This document shows positions 51,776 to 60,944 of a stretch of 64,000 nt of DNA, one piece after another. The notes under the pieces were generated by a model. It did no database searches and had not been told where the DNA came from. It saw only the letters and a program-made list of their open reading frames with translations. Each line of letters begins with the position of its first letter. Position 1 is the first letter of the stretch. The translations under genes and the position numbers were made by a program. The stretch comes from Frigoriglobus tundricola (GTDB lineage: Bacteria; Planctomycetota; Planctomycetia; Gemmatales; Gemmataceae), in NCBI RefSeq assembly GCF_013128195.2, contig NZ_CP053452.2, positions 3,968,001 to 4,032,000 on the forward strand. Reading direction: 5' to 3'.

Positions 51776-52675
51776 ATGTCCACCGACCGCGTACCGGTTC
51801 ATGCGAGCGTGTTACCGGTCGAATCGCTCGAACGGCTCGACCCGCGACCGGGCGAAACGTGGGTCGATTGCACCGTCGGGGGCGGCGGGCACACGCGCCT
51901 CATCGCCGAGCGCGTCGGTCCGAACGGGCGTGTGCTGGGGCTGGACCAGGACCCGACCATGCTCGATCTCGCCCGCCCGCGAGTCGAGGGGCTGCCGGTC
52001 GAGCTGATGCACGCGAACTTCGACCAACTGGCCGACGTTCTGGCTGCCCGCGGGACCGGACCGGTGGACGGCGTGTTCGCCGACCTGGGGTTCAGCTCCG
52101 ACCAGTTGGCACAGTCGGCACGTGGGCTCAGTTTCCGCGAGGACGGGCCGCTCGACATGCGGCTCGATCCGACGAGCGGAGCAACCGCTGCGGACCTCGT
52201 TAACACGATGAGCGAGGCCGCCCTCGCGGACGTGTTCTGGGAATACGGCGAAGAGCGCCACAGCCGACGGGTGGCGAAACGAATCGTCGAGCGGCGCGCA
52301 ACGCGGCCGTTCGCAACGACGGCGGACTTCGCGGAGGTGGTCCGCCGGGCGGTCCCGCGGTCCGGTAGCATTGACCCCGCGACCCGCGTGTTTCAAGCTC
52401 TGCGGATCGCGGTGAACGACGAACTCGGCGCGCTGGACCGCCTGCTCGCCGGGTTGCCCCAAATGGTGAAACCGGGCGGCCGGGTCGGTTTCATCAGTTT
52501 CCACTCGCTCGAAGACCGGCGGGTGAAACACGCGTTCCGAACGGGCACCGTGTGGCGCCCCGTGAACAAGAAGCCGGTGGAAGCGGGCGACGCGGAGACG
52601 GCCCGCAACCCGCGGGCACGCAGCGCGAAATTACGAGTGGCTACAAGAATCGCTCCGGACGAACGGGACGTCTAA
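51776..52675 (+). CDS. rsmH: 16S rRNA (cytosine(1402)-N(4))-methyltransferase
   Basis: SAM-dependent methyltransferase for C1402 of 16S rRNA, formerly MraW. The 299 residues include VHASVLPVESLERLDPRPGE, the SAM site DCTVGGGGHTRLIAE, ADLGFSSDQLAQSARGLSFR, DGPLDMRLDP and FISFHSLEDRRVKHAF. ATG 51776 matches the family N-terminus; an upstream TTG is less likely. In many bacteria this gene starts the division and cell-wall cluster, but no mraZ, ftsL or ftsI is seen here. Confidence 0.95.
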   Translation: MSTDRVPVHASVLPVESLERLDPRPGETWVDCTVGGGGHTRLIAERVGPNGRVLGLDQDPTMLDLARPRVEGLPVELMHANFDQLADVLAARGTGPVDGVFADLGFSSDQLAQSARGLSFREDGPLDMRLDPTSGATAADLVNTMSEAALADVFWEYGEERHSRRVAKRIVERRATRPFATTADFAEVVRRAVPRSGSIDPATRVFQALRIAVNDELGALDRLLAGLPQMVKPGGRVGFISFHSLEDRRVKHAFRTGTVWRPVNKKPVEAGDAETARNPRARSAKLRVATRIAPDERDV

Positions 52676-52708
52676 GGTTCCGTTCCTGTGTTTCACACGA
52701 GGTCACGG

Positions 52709-54958
52709 ATGACCGAACCTATCACAGTCGATCTGCCGAAACCGGCGTTTCCGCGGTCCGCACCGCTCTCCTCACCGGGTCCGGCGCCCGCGCCGACCCC
52801 GGCTCTCGCTCCTATTATCGCACTCTTGCCGCGTGTCGATTCTCCGCCCAAGCCGGTGGACGCACCACCCAAGTTGGCGGACATTCCACTCAAGCCCGAA
52901 GCACCCAAGCCGACCGCTGCGGCGCCAACACCCGAAGCGCCCAAGCCCGCCGCCGCATTAGCCCCGGAGGCACCCAAGCCCGTCGCTGCGGTGCCCGCTC
53001 CGGCCGCGCCCCGACCCGAAGCACCCAAACCGGTTGCCGCAACGCCCGCACCACCTGCACCCAAACCCGCGGCGAGCGCCCCGACCGCACCCAAGCCCGA
53101 AGCGCCCAAACCAATGGCCACAACACCCGCCACGAATACGCCACCGAGCCCCTCCGCGCCGGCCGCGGCCTCGGTTGTGAACGGCGCAGTGCCGATGCAC
53201 TGGGGTAAGAAGCAACTGGTGGTCGGGGCGTCGGCCGTGTTCAGCATCCTTGCGGGAATCGGAGCCGTCCGGCTCATGTTCCCGGCGAAGCCAGCTTCTA
53301 CGCCTGACACTCCGGCTACGACTTGGGCTGCTGCTCAACCCACTTCCACAGAGAAAAGCCCGCCGCAACCAGTGCCGGCAGTCTTGCCTCCGGTAGGCAC
53401 CACTGATGGCGACAGGCAGCAAAATGTGTCTTCGGGCCAATTACCTGGTTCCATTCCCGTGGTCCCCATAGTTCCCGATACGCCTGCACCGGTCCTGGTC
53501 CCTCTGCCTAAGGACAATCGCGACCGCGGACTGGCAAAATCTGAGCCCGGAATTGGATCTCGCCCCAACAACCCTCCCGCTAATCGCGACTCCAGGGATT
53601 CGACAACACAGACGCGTGTCGAGATACCGGCGTACCCGCCACCTAACGTGGTTCCCATTGGCTTGTCAGAGCCCAACGTACAGCCAGTGCCACCCGCCCC
53701 GGTTTCGCCTCCGGCCCAACCCGCTCCTGTTGGTGGCTCGGTTACACCGGCCGCGCCCTCGGTTACACCGGCCGCGCCTCCTGGAGTAATTCTGCCAAGC
53801 GCTTTACCGGTTCCGAGCAGCACGCCGCCTCCGCCAACCAATACGACGCCGCCTCCTCCGAGCATCCCGGACTTTCCGCCCGATTTCGGTAACCAGCCCA
53901 CACCAGCGGCCCTTCCCAAACCCCAGACACCAATCGGTGGCGCGGGTCGCTCTTCCGGCGCTCCTATTACCGTCACGCCACTACCCACTCCTCCTGCAAC
54001 GACTCCAAACCTCAACGTACCCGTTGCGCCCGTCAATGTACCCACCCCTCCCCCGCCGACGGGTGTGGACCTTCTTCCCGCCGTTCCGGCAACGGGACCC
54101 GGTCAATTTGGCCCAAGCTCGGCAACACCCAAGGGACCGATCAAGCCATCCGATCCGTCAACACAGAACACGACACCACCAATCGTGCCTCAACCGCTGT
54201 TACCTCCCGCTAGCACCAGCGGGCTTCCGCCGGTCCCGCCAGCCGTCACGCTTAACCCGATACCAGTCATCCCGATTGGACAGACCAATCCTGCCGATGC
54301 CAAGCCACCGGTGCCCACACTCGAACCCAAAGCACCAACTGGTTTCGAAGACCCGAAGCAACCCGCCAAGTTACCGATTCCGGGGGCCGGCGGCGAGCGG
54401 CCGAAGCCGTCAATCGAGCCGCCGTTGCCGGCCCCGGTCGGGTCGTCAACCGGTTTCTCCAAAGCGAGCGGCACCACCGAAGTCAGACCCGTCGTCCCGA
54501 CGAGTCCGCCGCAAACGGCCTTTGATGTGGATCTGCACGAGCCGAAGGCGAACGACACCTACGAGTCGATCAGCCTCGAGTTCTACAACGACCGCCGGTA
54601 CGCCGCGGCGCTCCAAAAGTACAACAAGAACAAGCCGCTCACCGGCGGGGGCATGATCGAAGTGCCGCCCATTTACGTTCTCCGGAAACAGTCCCCGACA
54701 CCAGCGAGCGCACCACCTGCGGCTCAGCCGCAGTGGGGTCCGGTCCGGGGTGCGGGTGAGGCGCCCGTTCGTGCGATCGGTGCCAACCGCGGCGTGTACG
54801 TCGTCACGCAAAGCGGGATGACGATGAAAGACGTTGCCCGCATCAAGCTCGGTTCCGAGAAGCGGTGGCCCGACATCTACGACCTGAACCCGCAACTGCT
54901 TCCCAACAACCTGCCGGCGGGCAGCGAGTTGAAGCTCCCTCCGGACGCCCAGCCGTAG
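52709..54958 (+). CDS. Proline-rich single-pass membrane protein with C-terminal LysM-like domains
   Basis: 749 residues. The N-terminal 150 are cytoplasmic Pro/Ala/Lys repeats of the type EAPKPxAA. One membrane helix follows (KKQLVVGASAVFSILAGIG, about 168-190), then about 400 residues of extracytoplasmic Pro/Thr-rich sequence. The C-terminus has two LysM-like units: NDTYESISLEFYNDRRYAAA with YNKNKPLTGGGMIEVPP, and VVTQSGMTMKDVARIKLGSE with YDLNPQLLPNNLPAGSELKL. LysM suggests binding to peptidoglycan or another glycan across a long periplasmic spacer. It follows rsmH by 33 bases, where ftsL lies in many bacteria. GAGG precedes the ATG by 8 bases. Confidence 0.82.
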   Translation: MTEPITVDLPKPAFPRSAPLSSPGPAPAPTPALAPIIALLPRVDSPPKPVDAPPKLADIPLKPEAPKPTAAAPTPEAPKPAAALAPEAPKPVAAVPAPAAPRPEAPKPVAATPAPPAPKPAASAPTAPKPEAPKPMATTPATNTPPSPSAPAAASVVNGAVPMHWGKKQLVVGASAVFSILAGIGAVRLMFPAKPASTPDTPATTWAAAQPTSTEKSPPQPVPAVLPPVGTTDGDRQQNVSSGQLPGSIPVVPIVPDTPAPVLVPLPKDNRDRGLAKSEPGIGSRPNNPPANRDSRDSTTQTRVEIPAYPPPNVVPIGLSEPNVQPVPPAPVSPPAQPAPVGGSVTPAAPSVTPAAPPGVILPSALPVPSSTPPPPTNTTPPPPSIPDFPPDFGNQPTPAALPKPQTPIGGAGRSSGAPITVTPLPTPPATTPNLNVPVAPVNVPTPPPPTGVDLLPAVPATGPGQFGPSSATPKGPIKPSDPSTQNTTPPIVPQPLLPPASTSGLPPVPPAVTLNPIPVIPIGQTNPADAKPPVPTLEPKAPTGFEDPKQPAKLPIPGAGGERPKPSIEPPLPAPVGSSTGFSKASGTTEVRPVVPTSPPQTAFDVDLHEPKANDTYESISLEFYNDRRYAAALQKYNKNKPLTGGGMIEVPPIYVLRKQSPTPASAPPAAQPQWGPVRGAGEAPVRAIGANRGVYVVTQSGMTMKDVARIKLGSEKRWPDIYDLNPQLLPNNLPAGSELKLPPDAQP

Positions 54959-55076
54959 TGCCCGGCGTTTTCCACGCCGAGCGGGTGATGGGACCGCTCG
55001 ATTCCGGTATAGTGTCGCTACGCCGCGGGCGGGGCATCCTCCCGGCCGCGGCGGGGCGACCTATTCGGAGCGCGGG

Positions 55077-55436
55077 ATGAAGCGGATCGTGGTTTATGGC
55101 CTGATGAGTCTCTTCGCGCTCTCCGCGGCCGGGTGCAGTGGCCATGATGCGCTCATGAAAGAGCTGCTCATGAACCTCAACGTTCTCGCCGAGGTGATCG
55201 AAAAGCACGAGTCCAAAGAGAAGTTCGACGCCGCCTACGAGCGGACCACGACCACCGTCGAAAAAATCAACAAACTGAAACTGAGCAAAGAGGACCAGGA
55301 AGCGCTCTTCAAGCGGTACGAGCCCGAACTGAAGAAGGTGGCCGAGCGCATCCAGGAGGCCCAGAAGACACGCAAAGCCGAAGGCACCGACGACGATCTT
55401 CCGCCCGTCGTCATCGAGAACTTCCTGAAGAAGTGA
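55077..55436 (+). CDS. Small helical lipoprotein
   Basis: 119 residues with a lipoprotein leader (MKRIVVYGLMSLFALSAAGC, Cys20). The mature part is a charged helical protein with heptad-like spacing (LLMNLNVLAEVIEKHESKEK, VEKINKLKLSKEDQEALFKR, LKKVAERIQEAQK). It is probably anchored to a membrane and forms a helical bundle. No family is recognised. Its stop overlaps the upstream region of the next gene. Confidence 0.78.
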   Translation: MKRIVVYGLMSLFALSAAGCSGHDALMKELLMNLNVLAEVIEKHESKEKFDAAYERTTTTVEKINKLKLSKEDQEALFKRYEPELKKVAERIQEAQKTRKAEGTDDDLPPVVIENFLKK

Positions 55437-55462
55437 CGGCGTTTGTCGAAACGGTTAAACTA

Positions 55463-55510
55463 ACGGGGTGGCCGATCGGTCGCCCCGTCCCCGTTTCGGG
55501 AGCTGCCGTG
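55463..55510. repeat. Duplicated leader region with hairpin, copy 1
   Basis: A 48-base segment ending at a GTG start contains ACGGGGTGGCCGATCGGTCG and CCCCGT, which can form a stem, then CCCCGTTTCGGGAGCTGCC with the ribosome-binding site GGAG. The same layout and length recur at 56118-56165 before the next gene. Confidence 0.7.
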
Positions 55511-56086
55511 TTCTACTCCGTGACCCGTACCTGCCTGCTCCTCTGCGTCGCCGCTTTCACCATTTCCGTCGGCAGCGGCCAACCACTCGATGGCAATAAA
55601 GAAGGCCCGAAGCTCAGAACCGTGAGACCGACCTACACGGCGTTCCCCGACCTCAAATCTCGGAACTGGAGCGAAATCAAAGACGGCAAGGCCGCGCCGG
55701 TGCCGCCGGCACCCGCGATCGCGGCCGACGCCCCGCCGCTGCTCAAAGTGCGGTACGAGCAATTCCAGGAGGGGCTGGCCTTCCAGGACCGCGTGGAGGA
55801 GATCATCCGCCTCGGTGTGTACGATTCTCGATCGTTTCGCGAGTACCTGAGCATGACGACCGAGACCTACCGACTCGCGGCCGGACTCGAAGAGAAGCCG
55901 GCCAAGCGGGTGCCGTGGTACGAGACGCGCGTGGTCCGGCTGAAGGAGTTCGAAAAGTTCATCGAAATGCGCGTGCAGAACGGCTTCGATCCGCCGCAGA
56001 ACCTCCACGCGGCCCGCTTCAGCCGGCTCCAGGCGGAAGCGGACCTGCTCCAGCTCAAAGCCGAAGTCGAGAAGGCCGCGAAGTGA
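55508..56086 (+). CDS. Exported protein with one copy of a novel ~165-residue module
   Basis: 192 residues, GTG start chosen because GGAG lies 6 bases upstream and the signal peptide (CLLLCVAAFTISVGSG) follows directly. The mature protein is one module: YTAFPDLKS, ADAPPLLKVRYEQFQEGLAF, SFREYLSMTTETYRLAAGLE, PAKRVPWYETRVVRLKEFEK and LQAEADLLQLKAEVEKA. The pattern is mainly helical, with the fixed motif RVPWYE. The next gene carries three copies of the same module. I know no named family for it. Confidence 0.8.
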   Translation: MFYSVTRTCLLLCVAAFTISVGSGQPLDGNKEGPKLRTVRPTYTAFPDLKSRNWSEIKDGKAAPVPPAPAIAADAPPLLKVRYEQFQEGLAFQDRVEEIIRLGVYDSRSFREYLSMTTETYRLAAGLEEKPAKRVPWYETRVVRLKEFEKFIEMRVQNGFDPPQNLHAARFSRLQAEADLLQLKAEVEKAAK

Positions 56087-56117
56087 CTCCAGGCGGCTCA
56101 CAGGAACGGGTACAATC

Positions 56118-56165
56118 ACGGGGCGACCAATTAATCGCCCCGTCCCCGTTCCGGGAGCCGCCGTG
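56118..56165. repeat. Duplicated leader region with hairpin, copy 2
   Basis: ACGGGGCGA and TCGCCCCGT form a perfect 9-bp stem around CCAATTAA, followed by CCCCGTTCCGGGAGCCGCC and the GTG start. It has the same length and order as 55463-55510, showing that the duplication included the leader. Confidence 0.75.
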
Positions 56166-57869
56166 GTCAACGCGTTAACCCGCGTGGGTATGTTACTCCT
56201 CGCCGCCGCCCTTACCGCCTCCGCCGGGAGCGGGCAACCGCCCGGTGGGAAGGCACAAGACAACCTGATCAAAGCCGCGAGGGATTACTCTACCGCGTTC
56301 CCGGACCTGGAGCCGCCGATCACGCGAAGGGACGTGATCACGAACCCCGACGGTACCACTGTGGTCGTCACCACAGAAATTGGCGTCGTCCCGCTACCGG
56401 CGGTCCCGGCGCCTGCGGCCAACGCCCCGGCACTCCGCAAGGTGCGGGTCGAGCAATATCAGGAGGGCTCGGATTGTCTCGAACGCTTGAAAGTGATCAT
56501 CCGCACCGGGAATTACCGTCCGCAGGACTTTTGCGAGTACGTGCGCGTGGCGACGGAGGTTTACCGAGCCGCGGCCGAGATGGAAGACGAGCCGGCGCGG
56601 CGGGTGCCGTGGTACGAAGCCCGCGTGCGCAAGTTCAAAGAGGTCGAGCGGTTCATCCGGCTCCGCGTCGAGATCGGAACCGATCCGCCGGACCGGCTCG
56701 ACGTCGTCCGGTTCCACCGCTTCGGCGCCGAGGCGGAGCTGCTCGAACTGAAGGCCGGGCTCGAAAACCCCGGGCGCAAACCCGCCCGACTCCCCGCCGA
56801 CCCGAAAGGCGAACCGGTCCGCCTCGAGAAGGGGGCCGCGTACACCGCGTTCCCGGATCTGAAGCCCCCGGCCACTGAGAAGGGAGACGTCCCGACCCCA
56901 CAGCTCCCGACCCTCACGGCCGCAGACCCGCCGCTCCGCAAGGTTCAAATCGAGCAGGTTCGTAAGGGGCTGGCGTTCCTCGCGCACGTAAAAGAACAAG
57001 GCCCGATCGAAGATCTCACCCCGGAACTGTTTCGCGAATACCTGGACGTGGCAACCGAGACCTACCGGCTCGCGGCGGAATTGGAAGACACCCCCGCGCA
57101 GCGGGTGCCCTGGCACGAGACCCGGATCCGCAAGTTGAAACAGTTCGAGCAGCTCATCCTGCGGCGCGTCGAGAACGGAGTCGACCCGCGGCAGCGGCTG
57201 AACACCGCCCGATTCGACCGCCTTCAGGCGGAAGCGGACTTGCTCGGCCTTCAGGCCGATCTCTCGGCGGCCAAAGACGCCCGGCCGGTCGAAATCCCGA
57301 AACCCGTGCGCCCTAATGCTGGTGGTGAACCCGCCCCGCGTCCGCTACCGCGCGGCCCTGGCGCCCCCAACCGGTACACGGCGTTCCCCGACTTGAAACC
57401 GGCGACGCTGGAAAAGACGGAGATCAAGTCGTCGGACGGGAGTACCACGCCCGGCCTCGAAGAAACGGGCGGCGTCCCGGTCCCAGCGGTCCCGGTCCCG
57501 ACGGCCGACGCCCCGCCGCTCCGCCGGGTGCGATTCGTGCAAGCTCAAACTGGATCCGACTACCTTGAGCGCGTTAAATACAGAATGAAAACCGGTATTT
57601 ACAACTTGGCTATACTTCGTGAATTGCAGATCATAGCGGCCGACACGTACCGGCTCGCGGCGGAACTCGAGGGGGCGCCGGCCAAGCGGGTGCCGTGGTA
57701 CGAGGCCCGCGTCCGCAAACTCAAAGCGTTCGAGGAGTTCGTCCGGTCGCGCGTCGAGGACAAAGACGAAGCGCCACAGCGCCTGGACGTGGCCGGCTTC
57801 CAGCGGCTCCGGGCGGAAGCGGATTTGCTCAAGCTCAAGACCGAAATCGAAAAAGCCGGCGGGAAGTGA
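56163..57869 (+). CDS. Exported protein with three tandem copies of the ~165-residue module
   Basis: 568 residues, GTG start, with a signal peptide (VGMLLLAAALTASAGSG). Three copies of the module found in the previous gene begin at about residues 45 (STAFPDLEP), 220 (YTAFPDLKP) and 400 (YTAFPDLKP). Each carries LRKVR/LRRVR, a TETYRLAAELE-like helix, a RVPW(Y/H)E motif and a FxRLxAEADLLxLK end. Linkers between copies are Pro-rich. The repeated helical unit suggests a scaffold or binding role outside the cytoplasm. Part of copy three (about 57535-57640) is lower in GC than its surroundings. Confidence 0.82.
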   Translation: MVNALTRVGMLLLAAALTASAGSGQPPGGKAQDNLIKAARDYSTAFPDLEPPITRRDVITNPDGTTVVVTTEIGVVPLPAVPAPAANAPALRKVRVEQYQEGSDCLERLKVIIRTGNYRPQDFCEYVRVATEVYRAAAEMEDEPARRVPWYEARVRKFKEVERFIRLRVEIGTDPPDRLDVVRFHRFGAEAELLELKAGLENPGRKPARLPADPKGEPVRLEKGAAYTAFPDLKPPATEKGDVPTPQLPTLTAADPPLRKVQIEQVRKGLAFLAHVKEQGPIEDLTPELFREYLDVATETYRLAAELEDTPAQRVPWHETRIRKLKQFEQLILRRVENGVDPRQRLNTARFDRLQAEADLLGLQADLSAAKDARPVEIPKPVRPNAGGEPAPRPLPRGPGAPNRYTAFPDLKPATLEKTEIKSSDGSTTPGLEETGGVPVPAVPVPTADAPPLRRVRFVQAQTGSDYLERVKYRMKTGIYNLAILRELQIIAADTYRLAAELEGAPAKRVPWYEARVRKLKAFEEFVRSRVEDKDEAPQRLDVAGFQRLRAEADLLKLKTEIEKAGGK

Positions 57870-58055
57870 CTCAAAACGTGAGCGGCCGGGGGAATAAGGC
57901 CCCGACCACTCGTGCTTGTCTTTTTGAGTACCGAACGATTTCTGCCAAACGGCTTGGGACGTGATGAGCCCATCGAACCGCGACCGGTGGGGAACGGGCA
58001 ATCCACACTGGGAGTCGGTGGTTCGCCCGCGCCCTGCCGGTCGCGACTCGTTGTG

Positions 58056-60506
58056 TCACGCGCCGTAGTCGATCTCTTCCACGCTCTTGAGCGAGTTCTT
58101 GAAGATGAACGCGCGCCGGTCCTGAACCTCCTTGCCCATCAGCGTGCGGAACATCTCTTCTGCTTTGAACGCGTCGTTCAGTGTCACCTTCATCAGGGTG
58201 CGGTGTTCCGGGTCGAGCGTCGTCGCCCAGAGTTCCTCGGGGTCCATTTCGCCGAGCCCCTTGAACCGCGTCACCGACATCCCCTTTTCGCCCAGCTTGC
58301 GGATCTCCGCGACCAGCTCGCGCAGGCTCACCAGATCCTTGCGGGTGCCGTCGTGTTCGAGCGTGAACCGCACCGGCGGCTCGCGGCCCGCGATCCGCGG
58401 GAGCGGGATCAGGTCCTCCGGCCCGAACGTCAGCCCCTCGAACCCGGCCCCTCTCAGCTTCGTCACGGCCCGGTTGAGCGCCTTCAGATCGTGCCACTCG
58501 TCGAGCGTGTAGTCCTCGCCCGGAACCGGCTCGCGCTTCAGTTCGGCGGTGAGCGCCGCTTTGAACGCGGTCACCTCCTCCATCGTGCGAAACCAGTGGT
58601 CCTTCGCGGTCGCCCGCACGTGAACCTGGTGCGTGGGGAACACGCCGTCCACCCCTCGCGGAATGAACTCGTCGATCGGGTGCCCGCGGCGCTCGAGCCC
58701 GACCACCGCGGCCTCGGCCTCCGTGAGGGCCGGGAGCAGGCGCGTCAAATCGTCACCGGTGATCGTGCGGGCGTCGGTGCCCGGCTTGGTGACGTGCAGC
58801 GTCGTCGCCTTCAGCCCGCGGGCGGTCAACTCGCTACCCATCTCCTCGCGGCTCTGGATGAACCGCGTCTCCTTCTTTTGCACCACCTTGAACAGCGGCG
58901 GGCGGGCGACGAAGATGTGCCCCGTCTCGATCAGCTTCCGCATCTGGCGGAAGAAAAACGTGAGCAGCAGCGTGCGGATGTGCTGACCGTCCACGTCGGC
59001 GTCGGTGAGGATGATGATCTTCCCGTACCGCACCTTGCTCACGTCCTCCACGTTCTCGATGTCCACGCCGGTCGCCGCAATGAGCGCGGAGATTTCGTTG
59101 TTCTCCAGCAGCTTTTCGAGCTTCGCCTTCTCGACGTTCAGCACCTTGCCCTTGAGCGGCAGGATCGCCTGGAACTGCCGGTTCCGGCCGCTTTCCGCAC
59201 TGCCGCCGGCGGAATCACCCTCGACGAGGAACAGCTCGCTCTTTTCGCGCTCGCGGCTCGTGCAGTCGTAGAGCTTGCCCGGCAGCCCGCCGCCGCCGAG
59301 GAGGTTCTTGCGGCCGATGAGCGCCTCGCGCGCCTTCTTGGCCGCGAGCCGCAACTCGGCGGTGAGGGCCACCTTCTTGCAAATCTTCTGCGCCTCCTTC
59401 GGGTTCTTCTCCAGGTACTCCGAGAGCGCTTCGTACATCACGCCCGACACCAGCCCCTCGACGTCCGGGGTGGTCAGCTTCACCTTCGTCTGCGATTCGA
59501 AGCTCGGGTCCGGGTGGCTGATGCTGATGACGGCGGTCAGCCCCTCGCGAAAGTCGTCGCCGCGAATGTCCAGGTCCTTGAAGTGGTTCTCCTTCTTGCC
59601 GTAGGTGTTGATCGCCCGGGTCAGCCCGGAGCGGAACCCGGAGAGGTGCGTCCCGCCGTCCTTGTTGTAGGCGTTGTTGGTGAAGCACATCTCGATCTTG
59701 CTGTCGTTGTTGGTGTACTGCATGCAGACCTCGACGGTGACGCCGTCGATCTGCTTGTTGACGTAGACGGGCGGGTGAACCGGGGTCTCGGCGGTGTTCA
59801 GGAAGGCGACGTACTCGACGATGCCGAGGTCGGACGCGAACGTGTCGGCGCGGCCGTCGCGCTCGTCCTTGATACTGAGCGTCAGTCCGCGGTTGAGGTA
59901 GGCGATCTGCTGGAACCGGGTCGCCAGCTTCTCGTAGTCGAAGCCGAGCGCCCCGAAGATCTCCGGGTCCGGCTTGAACTTGATGGTGGTGCCGGTCTGG
60001 CCCGCGGGCGCCGGGCCGAGGTCCTGCAACTTGCTGCTCGCGTACCCGCGCTCGAACTCCATCTTGTACACGCGGCCGTCGCGGCGCACTTCCGCCTCGC
60101 ACCACTCGGACAGGGCGTTCATCGCCTTCGCGCCCATGCCGTGCAGGCCGGCCGAAACGCGGTACGCGGCGTTGTCGAACTTCCCGCTCGTGCCGGCGAT
60201 GGTCAGCGCCTCTTCGAGCGTCGATTTGCCGGTGTCCGCCTTGGTGCCCACGGGGATGCCGCGGCCGTCGTCCGCGACGGAGATGGACCCGTCCACGTCG
60301 ATGACCACGGTGATCACCTTGCAGTACCCGGCGAGCGCCTCATCGACGGAGTTGTAGACGATTTCGTAGACGAGGTGGTGCAGCCCCTCCACGTCGGTGT
60401 TGCCGACGTACATGCCGGGGTTCTGCCGGATGTGGGCGGCGTCCTTCAGCGTCTTCATGTGGTCTTCGGTGTACTGCCCGACCGCCGGCGTCGTCACGCT
60501 GCTCAT
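58056..60506 (-). CDS. gyrB: DNA gyrase subunit B
   Basis: ATPase subunit of type IIA topoisomerase, 816 residues. The GHKL domain has YEIVYNSVDEALAGYC, DDGRGIPVGTKAD and SAGLHGMGAKAMNALS. The Toprim domain has LFLVEGDSAGGSAESGRNRQ and ILTDADVDGQHIRTLLLTFF. An insert of about 170 residues, as in long-form GyrB, precedes the C-terminal RFKGLGEMDPEELWATTLDP. The end reads KSVEEIDYGA. ATG 60506 is preceded by AGGAGAGG at somewhat long spacing. It is the last gene of the dnaA-dnaN-DUF721-gyrB set; gyrA is not in the window. Confidence 0.96.
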   Translation of the reverse strand: MSSVTTPAVGQYTEDHMKTLKDAAHIRQNPGMYVGNTDVEGLHHLVYEIVYNSVDEALAGYCKVITVVIDVDGSISVADDGRGIPVGTKADTGKSTLEEALTIAGTSGKFDNAAYRVSAGLHGMGAKAMNALSEWCEAEVRRDGRVYKMEFERGYASSKLQDLGPAPAGQTGTTIKFKPDPEIFGALGFDYEKLATRFQQIAYLNRGLTLSIKDERDGRADTFASDLGIVEYVAFLNTAETPVHPPVYVNKQIDGVTVEVCMQYTNNDSKIEMCFTNNAYNKDGGTHLSGFRSGLTRAINTYGKKENHFKDLDIRGDDFREGLTAVISISHPDPSFESQTKVKLTTPDVEGLVSGVMYEALSEYLEKNPKEAQKICKKVALTAELRLAAKKAREALIGRKNLLGGGGLPGKLYDCTSREREKSELFLVEGDSAGGSAESGRNRQFQAILPLKGKVLNVEKAKLEKLLENNEISALIAATGVDIENVEDVSKVRYGKIIILTDADVDGQHIRTLLLTFFFRQMRKLIETGHIFVARPPLFKVVQKKETRFIQSREEMGSELTARGLKATTLHVTKPGTDARTITGDDLTRLLPALTEAEAAVVGLERRGHPIDEFIPRGVDGVFPTHQVHVRATAKDHWFRTMEEVTAFKAALTAELKREPVPGEDYTLDEWHDLKALNRAVTKLRGAGFEGLTFGPEDLIPLPRIAGREPPVRFTLEHDGTRKDLVSLRELVAEIRKLGEKGMSVTRFKGLGEMDPEELWATTLDPEHRTLMKVTLNDAFKAEEMFRTLMGKEVQDRRAFIFKNSLKSVEEIDYGA

Positions 60507-60583
60507 CGTGTTGGTAACCTCTCCTGTTAGTCGCCCAAATCGAACACACCGAGAACAGAAACTTTGTGCCCGCCCGAACGTGC

Positions 60584-60895
60584 TCACCAAGCGGCGGCAC
60601 GGAACTTCAGATCGGTGAGCGTAACGCCGGGCATGGCGGTGCGGAGCTTCGTTAACAGCCCGCGCTTGTGGAACTGCGCCAGCTCCGACATCAGCACCGC
60701 GTTCCGCACCGCGACCTCCAGCACCCCGCGCCGCATCCCGAGTACGTGCGTATCCTTCAACAGCTCCTCGCCGGCCACGGTGGCCCACGCCGACTCCAGC
60801 CGCAACCGATCGTTCTTGCGCCCCCACCCGCGGGACGTGAACAGCCGGCCGAGAATGTCGGCGAGGTTCTCCGGTCCGCGGTTTTCGTTGGCCAT
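60584..60895 (-). CDS. DUF721 / DciA-like protein
   Basis: 103 residues. The family pattern is visible in LADILGRLFTSRGWGRKNDR, LESAWATVAGEELLKDTHVL, RGVLEVAVRNAVLMSELAQF and LLTKLRTAMPGVTLTDLKFR. DUF721 includes DciA, the ancestral replicative-helicase operator found in bacteria that lack DnaC or DnaI. AGGAG lies 5 bases before ATG 60895. The gene sits between dnaN and gyrB, as in many bacteria where DUF721 follows recF, but recF itself is absent. Confidence 0.88.
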   Translation of the reverse strand: MANENRGPENLADILGRLFTSRGWGRKNDRLRLESAWATVAGEELLKDTHVLGMRRGVLEVAVRNAVLMSELAQFHKRGLLTKLRTAMPGVTLTDLKFRAAAW

Positions 60896-60944
60896 ACCCG
60901 CTCCTGGCAAACGGCTGGGGAGAGCACCTGAACCCCGAACTCAA

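Noticed and set aside
57912-60530. Long plus-strand open frame (872 codons) opposite gyrB
   Set aside because: It is the antisense of gyrB; its residues are dominated by Arg, Val, Leu and His as expected from a GC-rich shadow frame, and it has no recognisable motif.
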